64,000 bases of DNA, taken from NCBI GenBank assembly GCA_025504975.1, contig JANUWI010000020.1, positions 310,001 through 374,000 of the forward strand, written 5' to 3'. Under the pieces are notes generated by a model that made no database searches, was not told the DNA's origin, and saw only the letters and a list, made by a program, of their open reading frames with translations. A program made the translations under genes and the position numbers. This document shows, in pieces, positions 12,101 to 22,440 of the stretch (its first letter is position 1; each line of letters begins with the position of its first letter). Source of the DNA: Plenodomus lindquistii (taxonomy: Eukaryota > Ascomycota > Dothideomycetes > Pleosporales > Leptosphaeriaceae).

Positions 12101-12839
12101 AATCATCGCGTAACAAGTCCAAGTCAATGCCACGCCCAAGCGCCTCTAGGCCTCCAACTGTATTCTCGACACAAAATTGGACTTTTAGTTGCGGTATGCC
12201 CGTAGCCGAGGAAGGCGGGTAATGCGATTGGGCGCCGGTGGTCGGTCTGCCACCGTGTACGGAAATTGTGCGGTGGAAACTCCTATTCGCGCTGGGCGGG
12301 CTCGAGAGTGCAGGTTGGAGGCCGTTGAGCCCAGTCTGGTGTGCTGCAAGTACGCCGTGTAGGTCTGCCTGTGCGCCAGAACGGCTCAACGCGGTCGGAT
12401 AGGTCGCGAATGGCATGACGTCGGGTGGCGCTTCGTGTGGGTTGGGCATGGCCCTCCTGGCTGCATTCGCGATGTTACTCTTTGCACGGTTGACATAAGC
12501 AGTCGTGATGTGCTCGGATTGATCTTGATCTACTGCCAGCGTTTTCTGCAAGATAGAAGGATAGTTTGCTGTCAAATCCTGCTGGACAATCTCGTAGATT
12601 CGATGGCGCCGTTGCCTCCCTTCCGCTCCACGGTACGTGAGGTTCTCGCCCTGGCTGCTTAGTCTCGTCGCAGTCTGGCGTAGTTGCCACTGCCAATCAT
12701 CAAATTCTCTCGCCGTGAACCCATAGAAGGTTCGAACGTCGTCGTTCTTCAAAATCGCTGCCATCTTGGGGGATGCTGTAGCAGTGAGTGCGATAACAGT
12801 CGCCGGCGCTGAGGGTGTTGATAGCGTTGTCCCCGTCAA
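9177..12839 (-). CDS. SNF2-type helicase-like protein (motifs intact)
   Basis: A 1220-codon uninterrupted frame. The N-terminal 240 residues are unknown. Residues about 225-310 contain the module also seen in neighbouring proteins (SYEMLLAELRNLEEF, then a strand ILIRVYW). About 320-480 is low complexity and acidic. The SNF2 ATPase follows: Walker A GGILADPMGAGKT near 545, DExH box VWIDESHE near 796, SGTP near 835, and C-terminal lobe motif VI GGRAHRHGQTEQ near 1166. All key residues are present, so it should be a DNA/chromatin translocase. A Cys-rich stretch (AVPCYCEPKS, near 615) sits between lobe motifs, as in the paralogue (VPCWCDPRN). An internal Met near residue 26 is an alternative start. 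It is not close to the standard Rad5/Rad16/Mot1 architectures I know. Confidence 0.85.
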   Translation of the reverse strand: MTGTTLSTPSAPATVIALTATASPKMAAILKNDDVRTFYGFTAREFDDWQWQLRQTATRLSSQGENLTYRGAEGRQRRHRIYEIVQQDLTANYPSILQKTLAVDQDQSEHITTAYVNRAKSNIANAARRAMPNPHEAPPDVMPFATYPTALSRSGAQADLHGVLAAHQTGLNGLQPALSSPPSANRSFHRTISVHGGRPTTGAQSHYPPSSATGIPQLKVQFCVENTVGGLEALGRGIDLDLLRDDYHEHSYEMLLAELRNLEEFTEPMHLFVEGIEGRIQTQRAWKTTVNQVRATGKILIRVYWKPAPAPVPRVDPNDANKPSRKRALQPENRQHDGDDGTGSKRTRREVGDVESSLPDPLTSLPEDNSTGASNTMTPELRNEDIGGVEPEADSAKYGPAKDSEMTDSPNEEEEHGRRTSNQSDNEVGLGDNNSNEDDENGLSANDEDNNEDDDPFNINEEDGFNDYLGTFVGRKLGESLTYKDPKTIKGAQEFFFWITPSQWMSNQPIPFDRWGLKPGFCLYPYQVVFLYIVINRNAGKIKGGILADPMGAGKTLMALASYMLKYHLVRNKLQVMFAWGDHNDERFDRIVEHLEKGHKDLDALCPSRDMLAVPCYCEPKSRKNYYRHNTRRGMTLTFTNPNVTMNFHKDALKMLSGGSIMDDPWPPRIAMHTADTGKFAYSSIGPKLTSTEIAACAISFDYAEIEKAEIAEERSGLHPPWEITYTGPLVLPRECREDPRCYESARIFIVTTDGCMKKQVWEKFQSRRRATRNVDGQMKRLISDQMPTWLVSNVWIDESHERKRSNTLRAGMLQSVQKTYMSVEEQWPTIWGASGTPDMSDPLQSTLFCIQALRNPEWDKDPHLKDLTEKNLHGWKVVINRLHKAARKCPDDAKQDGDFAKMIGWAAQARRHFLIRRGYDDKWLDGSSIINILSVLQVQVINCNPDDEERDLVKKTESALAIQRENRWKDSVTKWRQGGNKGDKPAKPGPTGVPMWRKVLAVSGTNQMVAVWDKYAKKEDTFNSTDKQIARILVEPLNRQVFAKVRDEMRVQDGAKFRELKKYIDTHVKDRKRKDGSRCKVVILVSDVATLAVWRSVLLTEYPAQVVQLVARMSKPEKAAAELEFQNDENRWIMLATQYCTKTGLNLQRANHVIVAQPSYQISEIEQAGGRAHRHGQTEQFVHLVILHNTASDVEAGMLKASEFLKFVNQDVENSTISK

Positions 12840-15429
12840 TCAAACCGTGGTTGATGGACTCTGGCGGTGGGTGAAGTTTTATGTCACGCGCGAGCGAGCG
12901 ACAGGAGATAGAGGCATGTGAGTGTGCGGCGTAAGGTGGTGGTGTGTGGTGGGCGCGCGCAACACGCGTTGTTCGGGCAAAACTGCGGTAGTTTAGCGGC
13001 AGTCACGCGCGGTTCACGCAATCTAGCAGTGTTCCTGATGAAGTGAATGGTATAGTGAACCAGAAAAGGGAAAGTACGCCAAGATTGTCGTCACATCCGC
13101 AAGGCAGCCATGGGCGTTTGTTGGTTGCCCTGCTTGATGGGACACAGCGCAATCCCCCATAAATCTTCGCAATTTGTCGCAAGTTACCGTGGGTTTTCGC
13201 AGCTTTTGATCACTCATCACCAAAATGATCCGCGAGGTCCTCCTGCAAAGTATCTCCAACTGCATCGATTGCTCCGTCTCTTTTGCTCGCAACCCCCAGT
13301 ATCTTACGTCGCTAGGCACGACTGGTATCCAAATGCGTATGAGGCTTCGGCGGTTACCCATGAGCCCGCGTGGACAAGCTCGACGGGGCAACGGTTCAGT
13401 ACCGCCAAACTCTGAGCATAACCTGCCGCCAATAAATGTACATACGCATGGAGACGCAGTGCAAAGATCCACTCGATGGTCAACACTCGGGCCTGTTGGC
13501 CATCAGCAACATAACAGGAACGATAGAGCAGGATGCGACGTCTACGCTTCTTACAGCATTTCCCGCGATCTTGGAATGAGGCGCGCCCCAAGATCGTACG
13601 TGCACGCGCTTCCTCGTTGCTCTAAGACCGGGATAGTATGAAGCAAATCTTTTTCTACCACCAGGCGCATGCCCGATCTCTTCTTACGATCGCCAGACGA
13701 GGCTGGGGGCAAGAGGGTGCTCTACGATACGTAGGATGTAAATCGAGTTATTGGATTGGCATCATGGCTCGCCGCACAGGGCGCTCTGTCAGTGGAGACC
13801 CTGTGGATGCAAACATCGTTGCGAGACCTGATATCCTTCGCGAAGTGCTCGACGCGGCACTCGGCCATTCTTGAACAGGGCTCGATCTTCAGCTATTGAG
13901 GCGGGTCATAGCGAAGACGTGAGGGAGTGTGCAGAAGAGAGCCGGCGTAAGGCATAGCGTGAACGGTTTCCACGCGGATTGTGCGGTGCTTGAAAAGGTG
14001 ATTATGTGGATAGTCTTGTAAAGGCTGTCAGATTCGGCTCTGGCGACTGGCAAGCGGGGTATCAGAGATTTAATGAAGGTGGAAGGACCGAGTTTCGAAC
14101 AGTTGGTGCCGCCGGAGGTGTGGGTCAAGCCTCTAGGTTGCTACCGGTAGTTACCCGTGGTACCTACCGCACTGGCTGGTTTCTTTAATTTACGGGGACC
14201 GCACTGCTCTTTAATCTAGGTCGGGTACTGTAGACAATTGAAGTATTAGATCTGTCTATCGTACCTAAAAGAAGGGCAGCAGCATAGCAACAACTTACAA
14301 CTCTAGGGAAATGGTGGCATCCCCAAGTCTGCTGCCTATCGCGCACGAGGCCAGAAGTCGCACGGCTTATCAAGAAAATGGTTTAGTATGCCTATCGCCC
14401 ACCTTTACCTCGCAGCTAACGGACAACAGTACACGGTCATGCTGAGGTAACAATTGTAGGCTCCGTGAGTTTGCCGCGCGCGCAAGGCGCCCCCAAGTCG
14501 CGTTCACGCAGCTATCAAGTAACGGAAAGCCGCCCAAAACGACGCAAAGGCAGTGATCTTCCCAAAAATGCGCCCTGGTTATAAAACCTTTCTCTCTTTA
14601 TAATATTTGTGGGCGCCCCGGCGCTTGCTCAATCGCTTCCCGCGTGGAGCCTCACCTCCATCCGTACCGTCAATAACACTAATTCAATTCGCAGCGAGGC
14701 ATCTAGGTTAGCAATGGCGCAAGGCTTCTATCGACATTGTTAATTAACAAAGTTTAGCGGCACAAAACCGTCACCCGCTTTGTCATCATGCAAAATAGAT
14801 CAAGGGTAACTCTAATGCGACTACGCGATCTCTCATATACACCTGATCCTACCAAGGTCTCTCCGTTCAATGTGCATCGGCACCTTTGGTGCGGTTGAGA
14901 CTCGTAACTGGAGCCACTGCCGCGTCGGCGCCCATGTCATATTCTTTGGTCAATTTTGTTGTTACGTCGCCTCACCGTCGCTTGCTCGACGTGCACGATA
15001 CCCTCATCGACTTGAAGAGTCGCCCGGGAGGGGGGGGACACTGATGCCCTGCGCTTCCTCGCAGCCGCTTTGAACCGACTCATATCTGCATCCGACTATA
15101 TCTTTCTTTGTGTAGACGATCACACGACCCTGGCGGTTCGTAGCTTGACAGAAGAGAGCACGGGAAGATTTGCGATGTGATCGGAATCGAGGGGGGATTC
15201 GGCACGTCGTGCGCGCTTGCTAGGTGATGATCGTTTCCTGTGGTTCCGGATGGGAGTGGAATGGCAGAATAGGGTCGGTGGGCTCAGGTGGGCGGCATCG
15301 GTCGGACTCTCGTCGCAGTGGTCCTCATCTCTTAGCGTCGTGAAGTGAAGCCTCGCATCCCCCAAGCGGGAACGAAACGATAATCTTTCTCTCAGAATCG
15401 AGCTGGGAAGGCGAACGGTACGCAGTTAC
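12840..15429. other. Upstream region of SNF2 gene and unresolved DNA
   Basis: No gene recognised. Short frames on both strands at 13023-13874 and 13889-14128 have no domain. Bases 14180-14830 are AT-leaning. Around 14990-15175 a plus-strand reading with one frameshift gives plausible coding text (for example ISASDYIFLCVDDHTTLAVR), and 15120-15365 minus is open for 81 codons; these may be relics. A motif GCTACCGGTAGTTA at about 14140 recurs at about 57915. Confidence 0.35.
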
Positions 15430-15800
15430 CATAGTTGTCGCAAAGAGCGAGCCTCATCGCCTGCGGCCCCTGCCATGATGGCCAGGAGACGACTCACCAT
15501 CCCACCTCGCAACCGATCGTGTGTCTCGTCGGGCGTATTGGATGCCGTATCTATACCATGGATGAAGGCGACCAGGGCATACTGGGCACCCTAGACACCA
15601 TCGCTCTTGGTATCATGGGCCAGACACGCTCCGTACACCCCACCGACAGCCGTGGCAGTCCCTGTGACGGCAGGATGTTTGTCCAGCTCGTGCAAGACGG
15701 TCGCCTTGGTCCTGAGGACCCCTTTGTCGGCAGCATCCATCGGATGACTGGGGTCGTATAAAGTCGCCGATCGCCGCCTGGCAGTATTAAGCGAGTGTCA
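15430..15800 (-). pseudogene. Unrecognised coding relic with one in-frame TAG
   Basis: One minus-strand frame reads with coding-like composition across the interval (for example VLHELDKHPAVTGTATAVGG, then GAQYALVAFIHGIDTA), interrupted only by a TAG whose complement lies at 15591-15593. It lies downstream of the module relic at 15890-16576 on the same strand and may be a later part of the same gene. I recognise no family. The frame is inferred from composition only. Confidence 0.35.
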
Positions 15801-15889
15801 GGCAGACCGAGACCGCTTGCTGCAGTTTCTCTTGGTTGTCAGAAGTGCTGGCGGCTACCCGTTGGAAGTGAGCGCGCAGATCGGGGGCT

Positions 15890-16576
15890 TCACAGGAAGC
15901 CGCGCATATACAATCGCCTACGCTCTTCGTTGGCGCGCAGGCCCTTGAATCTGATCAGGGGAGCAATCGCCTCCCATAGCACATTTCAACTGACGACCCT
16001 ATTCCTCGTGAGCTCGATGTGATTGAGTACGGACACAGTCACGCTATCCGCTCGGATATGAAAGTATGCGCAAGCACCCGCAGAGCGGCCGGGTGTTTCT
16101 GGCGCGACGCTTCGGTCCTGCGGCTGCGGAGTAGAGGGGACAGATCGTATTGGTAGTGTGGCGGGGGGCTGGAGGGAAGAGTCTGCGGCGCGCATGGCAG
16201 TGGCCTTGCGGGCGTTTCGCTTCTTCACATTGGTATAGACGCACCGCTGCACGAACAGTTCTGGAATGCCTACCTTGTACCGATCGTCGATACATCGATA
16301 CATGGTCTCCCGCAGCGTCGCACCGCCGACCCCGCTTCGGCGGAGGTCTGCGTCTCCTGCGGCGGCAATACGCACTCTTTCGACCTCCTCGAGGAAGTCG
16401 TCCCAGGACGTGAGGCGGAGGCCCTGCATGACGACTTGTTTGGGCGGTTGCTTATGTTCGTTGTTGTCGTGGAAGGCTTGGACCCTCGCCAGTGGGCCCA
16501 TCCTCTGGGGAGGCTGCGCGGTGAACAGTTGCGCGTGGTGCTTCGTCTGCTCGCTCCTGGTCGCTGTCGGTCTCAT
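15890..16576 (-). pseudogene. Relic with two copies of the S-W-D module
   Basis: The 196-codon frame 15986-16576 begins MRPTATRSEQ; a second Met starts MGPLARVQAF, resembling the MGPFPHAREQ start of the Ulp1 relic at 30.3-32.9 kb. It holds one module copy (LTSWDDFLEEVERV, then VGIPELFVQRCVY) at about residues 55-110. At its C-terminal end, and continuing past a TGA, a second copy appears in the same frame: S, stop, then NVLWEAIAPLIRFKGLRANE. This aligns with SWDALCGAIQPLIDYAGLKG of the 32.7-kb relic, so the stop probably replaced a Trp codon. A further TGA ends the readable part near 15900. I infer a broken N-terminal portion of a Ulp1- or SNF2-family gene. Confidence 0.5.
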
Positions 16577-17802
16577 GGAGGCTTATAGCTGCGAGGCGAA
16601 GGAGCGGACGGGAATTTGGGCAGGCGCGGCAGTGTGTGAAGTGGGTGCGGTACAGTACCTTTGGGGCGGGCGTGGTAGTATGGGACGCGGTACAGAGCTC
16701 GACTTTGGGCTGGCCAGCTGGTGCCTGGCTATAGTGTGTTTGTCACGTAGTAGACCACTCTGGACCTTGGCGCGCGTGGTAAAGTGAAGGAGGGAACGAT
16801 TTCTTATGTTACGTCACCGACAACCAAGAAAAGAGACGCGTAGGAGGCGTTACGGTAGGCGGGGCAGAAGAAGGACTTCTATGAAGCAGGATCAAGCGCG
16901 AGGTACGGTAAAGGATAGATGGGCGCGCTAATATGAGGACACTCCGACAGACCATTGCATCTTTGCTGGTTCGCGCACGTGCTATCACAGCAGGACCGTA
17001 CCGCGCTGTTTTGGCATTTCCAGACACTTTCTAATACAATATGCCCCGCCACATGTATATCTATTTGCTCCAGCTAGGCAAAGCGTACACATCACAAATA
17101 CAACATAAACGGGCAACAAGATGCAATATCAAAGAGAGTAAAGCAACAGCCTCGCGGTCCATGACTACAAGGAAACAAAGAGATGCCAGTCTGTTGTACT
17201 ATCTATCTGTGGTATGGAGAGGACCCTAGCAAAGTGGAAAGGAAACATATCGCACGTATCCTTTCCCTGGCTCTAGTACAGCTGTCACAGCATCAAGGGT
17301 ATAGGCACAGGCCACGCAGATAGTTTCGCAGTCCTTAGAATGCGCAGTGGATCACACTTCTATCCAAGGCTCTTTACTCTGTGCCTACGGTCTGTGACTG
17401 CTACAAAGGAAAAAAAGAAAGGGGGAAAAAGGAAACAAAGATAACAAGTCCTGTCGCATCGCCATCGCCCCTCTTCCCCATAAGGTGTCACCAGTCACGG
17501 ACGATCATCTCTACACGGCCGACTCATCGTCTGTATCGTTGACCACCGCCCTCTTCCCTTTACGCTTCGTCGCGCTCGTCGCCCACACCTGGCCACTCGA
17601 CACTTCCTCCCACTCGGGCGACGCCTCCTCTGGCCTTCTTTGCATCAGTGCGGTCTTGCCACTTTCGCGATACCATGACCGACCCGTAGATTGCCCGGTG
17701 TGGCCGGGTTCACCGTTTTGGAGACACGCCGAGGCGTTGTGCTCGAGTCCACGTCCTGACGTTGTGCGCAGCGGCGCTGGTGCTGGGGGCTGCCGGCCGT
17801 GA
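16577..17802. other. No recognisable gene
   Basis: Frames at 16809-17027 minus and 17485-17802 plus are short and lack recognisable domains; the latter is antisense to the end of the Ulp1-like gene. Bases 17030-17480 are AT-leaning with an A-rich tract near 17405-17445. This interval contains the 3' region of the Ulp1-like gene. Confidence 0.4.
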
Positions 17803-18966
17803 CTAGAGAGCAACCGTCTGCCAATCGGCCAGTTCCTTTCGTGCGAGAGGCGAGATGGTCTTCTTGCCGTTGACCGTCGACGTGCCGTGTTCGGGCGAGC
17901 CCCCTAGGCCCCAGGCTACGCGCAAAGAAGAGGTCGTGGGAGCGCCGGCGACGATGGAGGCGGAATGTCGCGCTGCCCGCGCTCGCAGTTCTCCTTCCTT
18001 CCAGGCAACCTCCCTGACAGCTGCTGGGTCCAGGCCGAACGCCCTCGCGACCACGACGTAGATGGCATGGTACCCGCAATCGACAGCGTTGGTCTGCCCC
18101 GGACAGGGTGCCCGGCGCACATGCCGTTTCAGGCCGGTGCCCTTTCCAATGCCCAGATGAGCCTCCAATGCGGGCAATAGATCGGCAGGGTTGGTCGGAG
18201 AGGTGTCGTCAGAGGGAATGAAGGAATCGTACACTAGGACGAGGTCGTGGTCAGCTTGCATCTGCATCTCCCACGCAGCCCAATGACACCTATACAAGTG
18301 CACGAGACCGAACCGGGTAATGTGCGCGGGCTGCTGCTGGAGACCGCCTGTTATCTGTCCAGATGACTTGACATAAAGACTCAATAGGCCTTGCGGCTCC
18401 GCCTCGAGTAGAAAATCGCTTAAGTGACTGGACGTCCAGGCTTCCTTGGTGGACAAGCTTGCAGAGAACGACAGCACGTGGCGCAGGTATATATGTTCAC
18501 GGCGATAGACGAGGCAGATGCTCTTGTAATCCACCAACGCGACGGTATTTGGCCTCTGCTCCGTGGGCTGGGCTGGGCGGGAGCGAAGGCGTAAAAAAAT
18601 GGCGAAAAGAAGTTGCTGTACTTAGTTGTCGCTTTCCGCTGTAGACTCCCAGACAGTTTTGTGTAGCTGCGAGGTTCTTCCTGCCGAGCGGCGAGCGGCA
18701 CATTGACTTGTTGTGAGAAGCAGGCAGTTATTCTCAGCCACGTAGCGACGGAATAACGCGTGTACGGTAGCATCCGGCTCGATCTGTACAACTATGCCGT
18801 CGCTGTTGGCGTCGTCATCCGAGCTATCGTCTATCATATGCACACTAGACTGCGTTGTGAACTCCAGGCGAGACGGTGCGGAGCCGGGCGCTGGAGTATA
18901 AGGCGAAAGAGCGGGCGGCGCACGTACGGGCGGTGTCTCGGGTCGATGTGCAGGTTGTTGTAACAT
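17803..18966 (-). CDS. Ulp1-like (peptidase C48) SUMO-protease-like protein
   Basis: The core frame (to 17803) has a Ulp1 catalytic order: His in RCHWAAWEM, Asp in LVLVYDSFIPS, Gln in CPGQTNAVDCG and Cys in the same VDCGYH motif. C48 peptidases cut SUMO or related modifiers and use a His-Asp-Gln-Cys arrangement, and all four residues are here. The upstream frame 18622-18966 (115 codons, with an acidic patch DDSSDDDANSD) is in the same phase but separated from the core by an in-frame TAA at 18622-18624 and about 85 bp without ATG. Either a non-obvious intron lies here or the N-terminus is broken. Text around VYRREHIYLRHVLSFSAS and DFLLEAEPQG aligns with the relic at 30.3-32.9 kb. Whether the gene is functional is uncertain. 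Confidence 0.65.
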
Positions 18967-19883
18967 GTTCTTACCAGTGCTATAGATCGTCTATTGGAGA
19001 GAGAGACAGCAGGCGAGGCGGTGATACTGGCGTGCCTGGGCGAGGTACAGAGCAGAACGGAGCAGAGGGGAATTGTCGTGAGTAGAAGAGGTATCGAGGA
19101 CTCCAGCTAAGTACACATGGTCAAGTGAGCGTCTGCTTCAAACGGCGGAGGTGAGGTGGGATTACCACGCCCCGCCATTGGTGAGGTGAAATCGGTTTTG
19201 GGGCGAGCAAACCTCACCTGACCAGAGGCGAGAGTGTGAAGAATATGAAGCGGGTCGGGTATTCTTGCGTGAGACCGCGTATCGTCTCTTGTCGGCCTCT
19301 CTGTGAGTCTTGGGGGAGGGGGGAGGGGAGGGTCGGTGGTGGGACGGTCAAGGCGAATAGGGTAGATGGACTGTTTTCATGTGACAGGGATGCGACACGG
19401 TGTTGGTCAAGCGTTATAGAAGCAATGGGGTTGTCCTAGGTCCTAAAAGGGTTGACAGGGTAGAGGCGCCTGGGTCCAAATAAGGCCCAAAAGGACAGCG
19501 CAAAGGAGCATTTGTATGCAAGCGGAAGCTAAAAAATCTGAAAGCGCGTTTCTGTAGGGAACTAAAAGGGAAAACAACATAAAGGGTGGTTTCGCGGAAC
19601 AAAGACGGAATCCTAACTACCTTGCATCTCACAGCCTAAGGGATAAAACTTTGTAGGATCGCAAGCCCCACGCATCACGTAGTGGGCTAAAAAGAGGGAA
19701 GGGTATCTATACTCACTTAGGGCACAGGGCTTACTAGTAAAATAGCGTATCCTTTGCATTTAAGTACTGCCAACATCAAATCTTAAGCGCTTCTCACGGC
19801 TACTATGCTATTGCTGTATTATATAGTATACAAGTGTTAGCATAGTTAACGTAATACATTAGAGAAGAGGAAGTTAACACCTA
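18967..19883. other. No recognisable gene; AT-rich near 19.7-19.88 kb
   Basis: Short frames only. Bases 19690-19880 are AT-rich with many TpA steps, consistent with RIP spreading from or near the NLR pseudogene. G-rich strings occur at 19310-19340. Confidence 0.4.
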
Positions 19884-22440
19884 CTAAATACCAACTAATC
19901 TGCCTTGAAGTGTCGCGAGATCTTGGCGCAGACTGCAATAACGCGGATGATCTGACCCAAAGCGCTTTTCGCAGCCCTCCAGCGCCCGCTGGTACATCTC
20001 TTCCGCCTCATTTCGCTTGCCCTGATCAGCGTAAAGAAGACCGAGGTTGTGAATAGCCCCAGTCAAGCTTCCTTCACCATCCCGCTCCTCAAACCCCACG
20101 CTGATAAACTCTTGGCATCAATTCTCGTGCCGAAGAAGCCGTTGCTAGATCAGCTAATACTCAGGACGATTGTTGCCCGGCACATGTAGACCTACACACC
20201 GTAGTTGACGCCCAGCTAGCGCATCGTCCCATCTCTCGTTCACCACATGCTTCGTCTACGCGTGCACGCAGCTAGCCTCGTGACTCCTTGCCACCTTCTC
20301 CAAGCGTCGCATCTGCCTCGACTAGCGCATGGTCGCAGAGCACTCTTACGGCCTTGTTGAACTCAAGTCGATCTCGCGTCAGTTCGCAGAACCACTCTGG
20401 CGCATTGCCTCGGCCTTCTTGCAGAAGCTGCAGCCACACGTCTTGGTTGTCGAAGTATGCCCACAGCTGCAGCAGCTTTGTCGCAAGCTCGCTCTGCTAC
20501 TTGACGTGGCTGAGCGAGATGTTCCACGTCGTGTACAGCGTCCTGTCTTCGTACGGCAGCAGCTGTGGGGTGCCTTGCTGCAGTTGAGCCCACGACTCTT
20601 TGTACGATTGGAGATACTCTGCGAAGCTATCCGGTACCAGCTGGAGATAGGCGCTGGCCGTAGCAAGAGCCAGCGGCAGCCCATCCAGCTCGTCAGCCAG
20701 CTTCCGAGCGTTGGCGTCTTGCTACTGTGTCAGCATCGCTCACGCTGAGGTAGGAAGGTGTCACCCACCGAGACTCAGTCCGTCTCGTCTGGACGTTTGT
20801 GATAGTATCTCCAGACTGTGCTTGATGTCCCGCAGAACGACCCAGCTGCAGCTGAGATGACCATGTCGTGATCAGTATGGCTCCCTGGTCCGCTTCAGGC
20901 AGAAACGGCCGGATGTCCAACGTGCCTGGCTCGTTGTGTCCTGGCAGCTTCGGCGTGTCGTAGTTGTTGAAGATGACTAGCCATCGGTCGTTCCCAGCGC
21001 TGCTCAGCCACCGCTTGACCGCCTCCGTCGCTTCGTTGAGATCGCTGCCTTCTGCAACAGCCTTGAGATGCACCAGCGACGGGTGCTCGCGGTAGATGCG
21101 TCTCGCTGCGGCCGCATAACCCTGCTTCAGCGTGTCGACGTCCTTGCTGTTCACCCAGAACACGGCTGAGTAGTCGTCTCTGTGTCGCTGCGCGTATGCC
21201 AGTGCCAGCTGCGTCGTGCCCATCCCACCCAGGCCGTACATGACTGCCATCTTGCGAGACCCATGGTGCTGAAGCTCTCTGTGGATGGCGTCCAGCTCCT
21301 CGCTCCGGCCGACAAAGTGATCCACGCGCAAGACCTCGGGCATGCTAGACTGGACCGTGAACGACGCATTAGGCTCGTTGGAATGGACTAAGAACGACTT
21401 ATTATTATTACTACTTCGCTAACATGTTTGCTACTCCAAAACTACGTACCCGCATTCACTTTGGCCTCTGTATCCCACCGCCCACTGATGCTAGTACCTG
21501 CTCTTGCTGCCATCAACCGTAGGTGGCCTGACACCGTCCTGTACCCAGGGTCCGTCTTCGATCCGAACTTGACCATGTGGATGTGGTCCGCGTGTATCGC
21601 GATCGCCTCGCCGTCTGCCGCGCCTAGCACTACAGCCGACGCTGGGGGAACAACCTGGTGGACGTTAGCAAGCAGCCACTACGCATAAGCCATCGCAAAG
21701 CAACTCACCATGATCGACTTGCCGAGCACTGTCGGCGTTTCATACTCCTCGAACGCGAACTTGGTCACAAAGTCTCTGCTGATCGGTCCGTACTGCCCCA
21801 GCTGCTGCTGCAGCCACTCCGAGTCGCGCTCCAGGTGCTGCAGCAGCCGGTCGTCCGCCGCCATGAACACCGACGCCGCGTTGACCATGAGCTTGCCCAG
21901 CGCGACGCCGCTGCCGCCTTGGTGGGGTGTGCCCATGAACAGGATGCCGTACGTTGACAGCTTGATGGCGCGGTGCTCTTCGAGGGCGCCTCGGCGGGCC
22001 GCGTCCGAGTGGATGAGCGCCTGTGTGCGTCCGTCGAGTGTCGATGTGCCGTTGACAATGTCACCTACACTCTTCACGATGATGCCGCCAAGGCTGTGTG
22101 CCACAAAGATGATCGGTCGCTTGCTGGTCTGCCGTGACTTGGCTCTTGTCTGGTGTCTACTCTATCCACTGCGTACCTCTGTGATCTGCCTCTCCAGGCA
22201 CAGGTCCGACACCAGCGTTCGTGCATGGTCGAACAGGTACTGGCAGCTCACCCGCGACCCGCTGTGCGTGTTGGCGTCGTAGCCCCAGCTGAGTATGCGC
22301 GCATTGGGCAGGTCATGCGGGAGCAGGTCGCGCAGCCAGTTGACGTTGTTAACGCCGCTGCCTGCCGTCCGCGTCTTCTCGCAGTGCCCGTTTGGGCCGT
22401 GGACCGCGACGATGCTGGACTCGTGTTTGCTGCTGGGCGA
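19884..22440 (-). pseudogene. NLR pseudogene: alpha/beta hydrolase - NB-ARC - TPR
   Basis: Reading minus: a SesB/DUF676-like hydrolase begins SSIVAVHGPNG near 22405 and carries the nucleophile motif FVAHSLGGIIVKS near 22090. Next comes NB-ARC from HFVGRSEELDAIHREL (21325) with P-loop GLGGMGTTQLAL, Walker-B-like RWLVIFNNYD, ILITTWSSQ, and in other frames LDGLPLALATASAYL. One kinesin-light-chain-type TPR unit (NLGLLYADQGKRNEAEEMYQ) ends it. I can place introns at 22129-22176, 22021-22068, 21655-21708 and 21388-21449, all with GT..AG and consistent phase. Damage: the P-loop Lys is Thr, frameshifts lie near 20850 and 20720, an in-frame TAG follows SLSHVK, and several TAG/TGA stops fall between NB-ARC and TPR. 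Fungal NLRs of this build act in non-self recognition and cell death; this copy is dead. Confidence 0.85.
22021..22068 (-). other. 48-bp in-frame intron in the NLR hydrolase domain
   Basis: The minus strand has donor GTAGGT right after HSLGGIIVKS and acceptor CACACAG before ALIHSDAARRGALEEH. It is 48 bp, a multiple of three with no stop, so a simple ORF call would include it. Removing it joins the normal family text 'GGIIVKS-ALIHSD'. A second 48-bp intron lies 60 bp upstream at 22129-22176. Confidence 0.7.

Noticed and set aside
5406..12839. Idea that the SNF2 genes are RecQ-type telomere-linked helicases
   Set aside because: Motifs (SGTP, HRxGQ, DESH) are of SNF2 type, not RecQ, and no RecQ zinc-binding or HRDC region is present.
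16809..17802. Possible small genes between the module relic and the Ulp1-like gene
   Set aside because: Frames are short, without domains, and one is antisense to the Ulp1-like 3' end.
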